A stretch of DNA of 64,000 bases from Eutreptiella sp. 'Long Island Sound 2002' (lineage: Eukaryota; Euglenozoa; Euglenophyceae; Eutreptiales; Eutreptiaceae), in NCBI GenBank assembly GCA_964036045.1, contig OZ038395.1, positions 7,460,755-7,524,754 of the forward strand. Reading direction: 5' to 3'. Both the position numbers and the translations under genes were made by a program. This document shows, piece after piece, positions 57,901 to 64,000 of this stretch (the first letter of the stretch is position 1; each line of letters begins with the position of its first letter). The notes below the pieces were generated by a model. It was not told the DNA's origin, ran no database searches, and saw nothing but the letters and a program-made list of their open reading frames with translations.

Positions 57901-60900
57901 AACGTGTTTCCGATGGCTTTTGAGCTCTGGGAGGCGGACTCTGAAGGTGTGAGATGTCACGGGTCGTATGAACACTCGTGGACAGCCCCCCCCCCGGGGG
58001 GGGGGGGGTTTGGAGTCACTCAATTGGTTTGTCTGATGTTGCGAAGGTTTATTTTGCATTGTGACAGTGATCAAGCCCACGCACCACCTGTTGGTACAGT
58101 CTGGGTACATCTTGTTGCAGCGAAAGGCGTACACTGTCACAGAACAGCTTTTTGTTCTGGCTTTGTTGCTTTGCAGCCTTGTGCTTTGCGGGGTACAGTT
58201 GGGCATCTGCATCTGCATCCCACTGGGGGGGTTTTCCTGAGAAGCGGGATATCATGGGGGTTCGGAAGCCCCCCTGCCCCCTTGTGGAAAACTGCTCCGT
58301 GGGGGCGATTTAAGGGCATTTGACGACGCAACCCCCCCCCCCCCTCACCACCCCTTCTTCTGGGCAGGACAGTATGGAAACGGAATCTGTACCTACTACC
58401 GTGCGCGCACGGTATCTCGACTACTGAGTCTGCAAATGAGGATGACGCTTCGGACTACGTGACAGGCCTTTCTTCGTAAGAGAATGAATTTGGCACGGAT
58501 GTGAGCTCCACTAGGAAGCATCGCATCCGCAGATGACATGACGGCAGTTGCACTGCCCCCTGCCGCCTCCTGCCTCCACCCCCCCTGTGCCACTTTCCCA
58601 CGCCCACCTGACCGTAACCCATGAAGGCCTGGCCAACTGAGTGCCAGCCCTGTGCAAGTGCCGAATGGTTGCGAAGAGGGTGATGTAGTTGAATGAAGGT
58701 CAGTTGTCTTGTCCGAAAAAATACAGCCAATCTCGAACAATGAGCCTATTGAGAAAGCTGTATCATACCACAGCTGTGAGAACCGCCGAACGTTGCTGCA
58801 TATGCTTACCAGGACGTGCATGTGTGGAGCGCTCTTTGACCTGCGTGCGACCTTCATCTGCATAATGTCTGTGATGACACACTTTTTGATCCCTGATTAG
58901 GCCACCCTGAGAGGGACATCCTTCCAAATGTCTAGGGGCATGCTCTTAGAGGCTGGGGAAGGCTCCATTTTGCTTTCCCCTCACATTGGCGTGCGTCCCC
59001 CATTCAGCTTTTCCCCAACCCCCCGATCATACCCCTCCGCAGCCAAACGCCTCCTCGCCCCCCCCCCCCCATTATTGTGGTTGTTAGAAGCCCCTGTCAG
59101 GAAAATGATCCTGCAGATGCACACCCCAGCGCGCACAAGTCAGTGCTGGAGTCGGCAAACCCCCGCATGGACTCGGAGTGTGCATCTGGATGCACCCGGT
59201 CAACGGCACGGGCAACAGCCCGTCTCCGGGACGGCCGACCCCCGGAGTAGTCAAACAGGACAAGTCATCCGGGGGCTCCGTTGACACAACCAAAACACGT
59301 TTGGGCCCGCAGAGGGTCAGAATGAGCAGTGGCGAGAGGCCAATAGGCGCCGCCAAAGGCAAACAAATAGATACCGAGGCCTTGTGTCAACCCCCCCCCC
59401 CCCCGGAACCCCTCAACAGCCCCTTCACCCCCCCCCCCTCAAACGCCCCCGGGGGAAGCCCCTTACCGCCTCTAGTCACTACCCGATGCACTTGGGAAAA
59501 CCCCAAAGTTCCCACAGAAACTACAGTTTTGCCCCCCCGTTGTCACTCCGTCGGTTTCATTTGTATTGTTCTGTACAGGCACCGGCGGTGCCTGACAAAA
59601 GCGACAAACATAGAATCGACGAGATAACCAAATCAATCCTTGAAGCAACGACACGCAAAGCACGGAACCATCAAGCCGGGGAATAATGGGTGCGGTGCCG
59701 GGTGCCGAATCCAATTTACGCTGTAAATTACGTAAATTTTTGCAAATTTCTCAAAAAGTGGCGTAAATTTGTGTACCATGAACCCTCTCAAACGGCCATG
59801 ACCTACAAGCATGGATAGTTCACGGTGCATACACACTATCTCACTGTCCGTGTTCGTTGGCTGGTGGTTTCTATTCGATTTTTCCAAGATGGTGTCGCCA
59901 TTCAACATTAGCTCTATGACCCGGTCAAACACTTGGTGCATAGTTGGTGTGTGTGTGTGTGTGTGTGTGTGGTGTGTTGACACGCATGCCATGTACGTCC
60001 CTTTGTAATCACACCCCATGTCAAGCCCCCACACTGGTGGGGGTACGTGTTGCCAAACCAACGTCCGGCGCCATCCCAGTAATTGGTGCAGCGCGTTGGG
60101 TCCGGTGCATGTGGGTCAGGCAGGGGCAGGGACGGGCGGCGGCCGCAGTGGGGAGTGGCGACACCCCTGGCAAAGTCGATGGCGTCCGATACTTGTGTCG
60201 GGGGCCATGCACCCCCTTCCCCCCTCCCCCTTCCCCCTCCGCCCATCCAAAGCCCAAGGTTTTGGAGGGGGGCGGCCATCGTCGGTCTAGGGCCAAGGAT
60301 GGCGCGTCCAAGAGACACAAGGATGGAGGCACCGTTAGTGGTGCTAACCTCTGGGGATGACCTTGGGGGGTCGGAGGACTCCGGTGACATGTCCAGTGAG
60401 TGGCCGCAGCCCGTCAGTGATGGGTTCTCAACAGATGTCAGTGACAGGGCTCCAGAGAGGGCACAGGAAGGGGTGTTTGACCTGGAATGGGAGACTGACT
60501 ATGGCACGGATGTGAGTGAGTCCAGAAAGCGGAAGGGCAGGAGCGTGGTCAAGAGTTCTCCTGCCGTGGCCTAGAGGCACGGTTCTGACCTGAAATCTCA
60601 TGTTGACCGGTGCCTCACGGCGCGTTGCTGGACTCATGAACACTTTGTGATGGCACCCGATGGTGCCGTGCTGAACAATCTGGACAATGTGTGCCGCGGC
60701 TCCGCCGCGTGATGCCTGAAGTACCGCTGGAATGCTCGAGTGATTGTGGAGGGTGACGGCCATCGTCGATCTATGAGAGTACGTTAGCGCGCTGGGCGCG
60801 CCGGGCAAAGTTTCCTCCTATTTCCCCCCTATTCCCCCCATGTTTTCCCATTTTTTTGTCCAGTGTTGGGGACCCATTGTTGTTTGAAAACGGGTATTCC

Positions 60901-63700
60901 GATGCTTCTTTCGGATTGGGGATATGGTATATTTGGATTTTCACCCAGTTTCACCCCTTTTCACACATTTTTTTTGCTCATTTTCACCCGCAGAAAAAAA
61001 CGCAAATTTTTTTTGGCCATCCCTAATGGGTTCGGAAAAAGAAATCGCAAAAATAAAATATTTTTTGCCCATTCTGGATGCTGTCGCAAAAATTTTGCTT
61101 GTAATTAATTCAAAACACTCAACGCAAAAAATTAGGAATCCGCGAATCTTTCGGATTTGTACAGTACGGGCTGCGGGACCGGAGTGCTGTCCTTTTGCAG
61201 GAAGCTTTACAAGTCTGGTGGCCACGAAGTTGGGCTTCGCCTGTGGAAAGGTCTTCCATGGCATAACACAGGCGACGATCAAGAAAGACAGCCGCAGCAC
61301 CGGGTCATTGATCAACAGAGCAGCAGGATACCTACTGCAGGTACCTCTGCTTGAGCAGCTGCGGTTTGTGAGGTTGATCTTGATGACACATTCAGAACAG
61401 ATTGTGGCCTATGTTGCCGACGTTGGGTGCAGGTCCAGGGCCCCGGATTCCAACCCAGGACTGCAGGCAACGGTGGTTGGGCGGACGACGGCGGTTGATT
61501 GGTAACTGAAGGCGGGTGGGTGGTAACCGACGCCAATGTGCCAACTGCCCCTTAGCTTCAGAGGTCTGGCTGTTGCCTCGGCCCAAGCAGCGCACAAGTT
61601 GTTATGAGATTGACACACGTTGTCGAAGCATATCTGATATCTCATTCCCGCTGATGTGCAGATGCTTTTTGGTGAACGCTCGTTTTTGGTTTCGTTTCAG
61701 CCCTTCGAGCCCCCCTCCCCACCCACCCACCCACCGTGGGCCCAAAATGACCGACCCCCTGTCCTTGCTTCCTCGGCCTGGAGGGGGGTTTGGGAAAGGC
61801 AGGGCCACAGAATCGTCCGCTCTCTCCTGCAATCCAAACGCTAGATCATCCCTGGCCAACCCCCCCCCCCCCCCCCAGGGATGTATTAGAACGGCCGTAC
61901 ACCGTAGGAGGAGGGCCCCCCCCCCCCTCTGGACCCCTGCTACTCCCCCCCTCCTCCCCTTCCAATGTTTGAGGCTGACCGCCAAAATTTTGCTTGGGCA
62001 CCCTCGGCGCTTAACCTTGAAAATCTTTGGCACGGCTTCTGCGGGGACCATAGGGGACCCTGGGAGGAGGGGGGTGTTTCTTTGTAGGACCAAGCTTACG
62101 GCTGCAACCCAGTGCCTGCATCATCACGCTGCTTCTGTTCCCAGACCGAAAGGCGCCTCTGGTACCACTGATGAGGATTTTGTTTTGCTGAGATTGCGTG
62201 TCTGCCTGTGACTCACACCAGCACGTAACCCACACGACTCCGTACCCCCTTCAGACCCCCCTTTGCCCCTTTCTAATACACCCCCCCCCCCTCACTCCCC
62301 CAAGGTACAACAACCTGCCTCACTACACTGCTCTTCCATGTTCAGAACGGCCCTGTCAGTGTGGTTGGGTCGCAACGTGGGAATGCCCAGTGCCTTCTTC
62401 GCCCACTGGCCGGCGCATGCGGGCTGCACGTCCCCAGCCCCCTGCGGCCCATTCTCTTTCCCACGTCGACCACTGATTCGCATCTCACAGCCCCGTATTC
62501 CAGTGTACCCGTCACCCGGTTGCACTGAACGCGCACCCCCCCAACGGCGCGGAGCAGAATCATCGCCCGTGCGCCTGGCATTGAACAGTCCGCATGACGT
62601 GATAACAGGCGCGGTCCGCAGACCTGGCACCCGTGTCCGCAAGGGGCTGGCTGTCGCCTCGGCCCAAGCAGCGCACAAGTTGTTATGAGATTGACACACG
62701 TTGTCGAAGCATATCTGATATCTCATTCCCGCTGATGTGCAGATGCTTTTTGGTGAACGCTCGTTTTTGGTTTCGTTTCAGCCCTTCGAGCCCCCCTCCC
62801 CACCCACCCACCCACCCACCGTGGGCCCAAAATGACCGACCCCCTGTCCTTGCTTCCTCGGCCTGGAGGGGGGGAGGGTGAGAGGGGGGTTTGGGGAAGG
62901 CAGGGCCACAGAATTATCCCCCCTCTCCTGCCATCCAAACGCTAGATCATCCCTGGCCAACCCCCCCCAGGGATGTATTAGAACGGTTGGGGGCGGTTAC
63001 TGTCGGTTACAAATGCCATTGAAGCTGGCACTTGCCGCCAGGGAGACAGTGGCTGGGCATAGGCTGGCGCCCTGGAAGGGGGGGAGGGGGTACATCCCCC
63101 TCTTCCATCCCTGGGGCTGGCCGTGAAGAGTATCAATGGTTTGGTTGGTTTAGTGCTCCACCGCCACGTGGGATTCCCCTTTGCTTTTGCTGCTGCTTCT
63201 CCGGTGTACCTCTTCAGCCGCATCGGAAATGCCGCCTTCACAAACGCCCGAGCCCTCGCCAGGGTCAGCCAGCTCCTCCGCAGCCCTCTTTCGTGGCTCG
63301 CCATCTTTGCAAAGATAACCGCAACGACTTGTGATCCCCCACAAACAGCGGTTCTGTTGAACGTCCGGGCCATTAGACCAGTCGGGCAGCAGCGGGGCTG
63401 GCCGGGTGGGTGGATCCCCCCCCCCCCCCCATCCCCCCCGTTTTGCCTGGGGACCACCCTGTTCGGCCCTGCTCCTGTGCTGCCATTTTCCCGCGTGCAC
63501 AGAAATCCGGGCATGAGCTTTGGTATCGTGGAATGAAGCTGCCAAGTATGAGTGAGTACGATAAATACGGGGGCCGGAACTACAGCAGGGAGGAGTTTTG
63601 GAGCACGTACAAGGCGTTGCGGGACCAGAAGCCACTGAATATCGGGCAGGTATTGCGCTCCGGAGACAGCTTGGTTGCGCCAAGGGTGTATGCCGCGTAG
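51435..63700 (+). CDS. Leucyl/phenylalanyl-tRNA-protein transferase-like protein with FN3-like N-terminus, four exons
   Basis: Joining 51435-51994, 57657-57946, 61201-61340 and 63503-63700 gives 395 codons plus TAG. All introns are GT-AG (5,662, 3,254 and 2,162 bp; phases 2, 1, 0) and the joins restore one continuous alignment to the Aat (LFTR) family. Bacterial Aat moves Leu or Phe from tRNA to a protein N-terminus, marking it for degradation. Residues about 21-95 look like a fibronectin-III fold (closing TFPLLNPEAQYRIAVCAL), and a helical linker follows. The Aat part starts near 150: LWTTEFGVDFYAKLYHHGLF, FRLTLNEDFAGCLRIC (224-239), TWIDERLVHVLHRMLVER (about 249-266), FELWEADSEG, LGFACGKVFHG (294-304), SGHELWYRGM (332-341) and GGRNYSREEFW. 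By eye, the E. coli catalytic D186 and Q188 fall on Tyr338 and Gly340, so activity is uncertain. ATG 51435 is favoured by an in-frame TGA at 51414. RT relic E lies in intron 1. Confidence 0.85.
52090..52499. repeat. Start of intron 1: CAACCG-rich and TTTGGG-rich sequence
   Basis: CAACCG-containing repeat relatives lie at 52125-52165, and a (TTTGGG) tract of four to five units at 52263-52290, similar to a variant telomere hexamer. A poly-G run of about 16 is at 52444. Confidence 0.6.
52500..54421 (+). pseudogene. RT relic E: divergent reverse transcriptase inside intron 1
   Basis: One frame runs to a TAG at 53464-53466 and continues in the same frame to 53712; the next part needs a +1 shift and runs to 54421. 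Recognisable parts in order: ADKSSTILFGFCRQWVW, a WRPIAAVVEPQIQRFF segment, motif A as GECDCSGQFNNVTPQSVM (about 53197-53250), KWLSKKRRW, and IWSIHRDNKSLDRAG. Past the TAG comes motif B as GAIPMGGPFSAQSADLRSIW (about 53476-53535), and motif C as LAQFRDNILVG (about 53640-53670). The IPMG..S...ADL and FxDN-IL pattern recalls Penelope-like RTs, but the second catalytic Asp is Asn. No GIY-YIG endonuclease was found. Downstream, the frame codes about 240 residues with Cys/His pairs and no known domain. It is in the same orientation as its host gene. Confidence 0.65.
54557..54660 (+). repeat. Intron repeat, copy 1
   Basis: GACAGAAAGGTATCTATGGT, then CTTATTT, a TTGTGCTGTTTGCC-like stretch, GTGCACACGTGACATAGCCC, and a GAGTTCCTTCGG end followed by a C run. 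The same order is found at 56917-57025. Weaker relatives are near 50600 and 62140. Confidence 0.7.
54661..56689. other. Intron 1, no gene
   Basis: Many G/C runs (54940, 55700, 56008, 56455, 56519), a GGCGCC/TTTGCGCC palindrome cluster (55049-55080), a CGGTTGGGAGGTTGGCGGTT repeat relative (55755), and a CGTATACG-rich stretch (56595-56660). No further exon of the host gene fits here. Confidence 0.6.
56690..56755. repeat. GGCGCC hairpin element, copy 2
   Basis: GGTGCCTTTGGCGCC, GTTAGTTCAGGCCAAATATT, TTCTTTGGCACCTCTAAAAT, CTCAG; the same order as at 3270-3350. Confidence 0.65.
56917..57025 (+). repeat. Intron repeat, copy 2
   Basis: Copy of 54557-54660: GACAGAAAGGTGCCTATGGT, CTTAT, TTTTGTGCTGATTGCC, TGTGCCCACGTGCAATACCC, GCGTTCCTTCGG. 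Confidence 0.7.
57657..57946 (+). CDS. Exon 2 of the Aat-like gene
   Basis: Acceptor CCCTCCCACACAG/G completes Arg187. It codes residues 188-283 (DSDVVGIVTPLESYC through FELWEADSE), the first half of the GNAT-like transferase core. Donor CTCTGAAG/GTGTGA, phase 1. Confidence 0.87.
59942..59974. repeat. GT microsatellite
   Basis: About 13 GT units in intron 2. Confidence 0.9.
60299..60574 (+). other. Small acidic/serine-rich frame in intron 2
   Basis: A 91-codon frame from an ATG at 60299 to TAG reads TSGDDLGGSEDSGDMSSEWP, FDLEWETDYGTDVSESRKRK and GRSVV. A related fragment (FGTDVSSTRKHR with stops) lies at 58476-58515, and a GGAGGGTGAC family copy follows at 60748. It may be the C-terminal end of a repeated element rather than a gene. 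No splice evidence. Confidence 0.3.
60748..60790 (+). repeat. GGAGGGTGAC repeat family, copy 4
   Basis: GGAGGGTGACGGCCATCGTC GATCTATGAGAG; see copies at 24101, 24546 and 32778. Confidence 0.6.
61201..61340 (+). CDS. Exon 3 of the Aat-like gene
   Basis: Acceptor TGTCCTTTTGCAG; the first two bases complete Gly284. It codes SFTSLVATKLGFACGKVF through NRAAGYLLQ (285-330), equivalent to the ELVGG..G..F/GES region of bacterial Aat. Donor CTGCAG/GTACCT, phase 0. Confidence 0.82.
61567..61900 (+). repeat. Direct duplication in intron 3, copy 1
   Basis: From TGGCTGTTGCCTCGGCCCAA through TGTTATGAGATTGACACACG, GTTTTTGGTTTCGTTTCAGC and CCACCGTGGGCCCAAAATGA to GGGATGTATTAGAACGG. Nearly identical to 62646-62985. 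The main differences are homopolymer lengths, an extra CCCA unit and a short G-rich insertion. Confidence 0.92.
62646..62985 (+). repeat. Direct duplication in intron 3, copy 2
   Basis: Second copy, about 1,080 bases downstream of the first. It ends at GATGTATTAGAACGG, where the inverted copy of the 2.55-kb repeat begins. Confidence 0.92.
62985..63095 (-). repeat. Inverted copy of the 2553-2690 repeat
   Basis: GGTTACTGTCGGTTACAAAT, GCTGGCACTTGC, CAGGGAGACA, CCTGGAAGG and a G run ending GGTAC; the reverse complement of the left-end block. Confidence 0.7.
63503..63700 (+). CDS. Exon 4 (terminal) of the Aat-like gene
   Basis: Acceptor CCGCGTGCACAG, phase 0. It codes residues 331-395, KSGHELWYRGMKLPSM then YDKYGGRNYSREEFW, which continue the family pattern (LIDCQ..D...LGA..I.R..YL in bacteria), and a 30-residue unconserved tail. 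TAG at 63698-63700. Confidence 0.83.
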   Translation, partial: KSGHELWYRGMKLPSMSEYDKYGGRNYSREEFWSTYKALRDQKPLNIGQVLRSGDSLVAPRVYAA

Positions 63701-64000
63701 CCGAGCGACACCTGCGATGACCGGCCGACAAGCTGACCAAATGTGCTCACAAAACCAGCACCTTGGGGCCCGAATCAGCGCCGCCGTGCTGGACAACACA
63801 GGAGGCTCCCCATCGGCTCTAAGGGGCGCCGTTTGGACTGTAGGGGGGGGCCTTGCCTCTGCTTTTAAGCCCCTCCTCAGGCTGCGGCAAGGCCCCCCCT
63901 CCGGAATGGTGCTGCTGATTGTAGCAGATGTCCTGCGGCTCTCACAAGTCATTCATGCAGGCCTTGCCACGAGAGACCCCACTTATCATCCCCCTCCAGG
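63701..64000. other. 3' flank of the Aat-like gene
   Basis: No second gene visible. Several inverted GGGGGCCTTGCC / GGCAAGGCCCCCC pieces (63844-63900) could form a stem. Confidence 0.4.

Noticed and set aside
61341-61504. Reading straight on past exon 3 of the Aat-like gene (VPLLEQLRFVRL...)
   Set aside because: A CAG/GTACCT donor ends the family similarity at 61340, and the exon starting at 63503 resumes it in the right phase.
62978-63952. Minus-strand 324-codon frame
   Set aside because: It is antisense to exon 4 of the Aat-like gene and to a dispersed repeat, and contains a poly-C/G run coding only glycine.

Overview
The window is nuclear DNA from a eukaryote, most likely a unicellular alga or other protist. 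No prokaryotic operons, Shine-Dalgarno sites, rRNA or convincing tRNA were found. Genes are few and far apart. The best one is split by three GT-AG introns of 2.2 to 5.7 kb. Most of the remaining sequence is tandem satellites, dispersed and fold-back repeats, decayed reverse-transcriptase (RT) elements and very many G or C homopolymer runs of roughly 8 to 17 bases. The lineage cannot be named from sequence alone.

Layout. 1-2.2 kb: the 3' part of a serine-rich unknown gene, then a short DUF84/YjjX-type NTP phosphatase gene. 2.2-8.9 kb: no confident gene; G/C runs, duplicated blocks, AAATTT palindromes, GGCGCC hairpins, one probable terminal exon and an interstitial telomere-like tract. 8.9-9.7 kb: RT relic A. 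11.1-11.5 kb: a 31-bp tandem repeat. 12.6-14.4 kb: a large intron-free coding exon for a multi-pass membrane glycoprotein. 15.0-16.0 kb: RT relic B. 16.4-20.9 kb: a 43-bp satellite of about 106 units. 21-31 kb: further tandem and fold-back repeats without a confident gene. 31.3-32.1 kb: RT/RNase H relic C. 33.3-33.8 kb: a small acidic, probably tail-anchored protein. 33.9-43.4 kb: a 33-bp satellite of about 287 units. 45.7-46.1 kb, minus strand: a broken secreted-protein reading frame. 46.4-48.9 kb: relic D (RT thumb, RNase H and zinc tail). 51.4-63.7 kb: a four-exon gene whose 395-residue product joins a fibronectin-III-like N-terminus to a leucyl/phenylalanyl-tRNA-protein transferase (Aat) type domain. 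Its first intron holds a fifth, divergent RT element (E).

The coding genes show no common pathway. The DUF84 protein would be a house-cleaning nucleotidase. The Aat-like protein would belong to aminoacyl-tRNA-dependent protein tagging (N-degron type), but the catalytic Asp and Gln of the bacterial enzyme appear to be replaced. The very long reading frames on the satellites are best read as consequences of unit sequence and length, not as genes.
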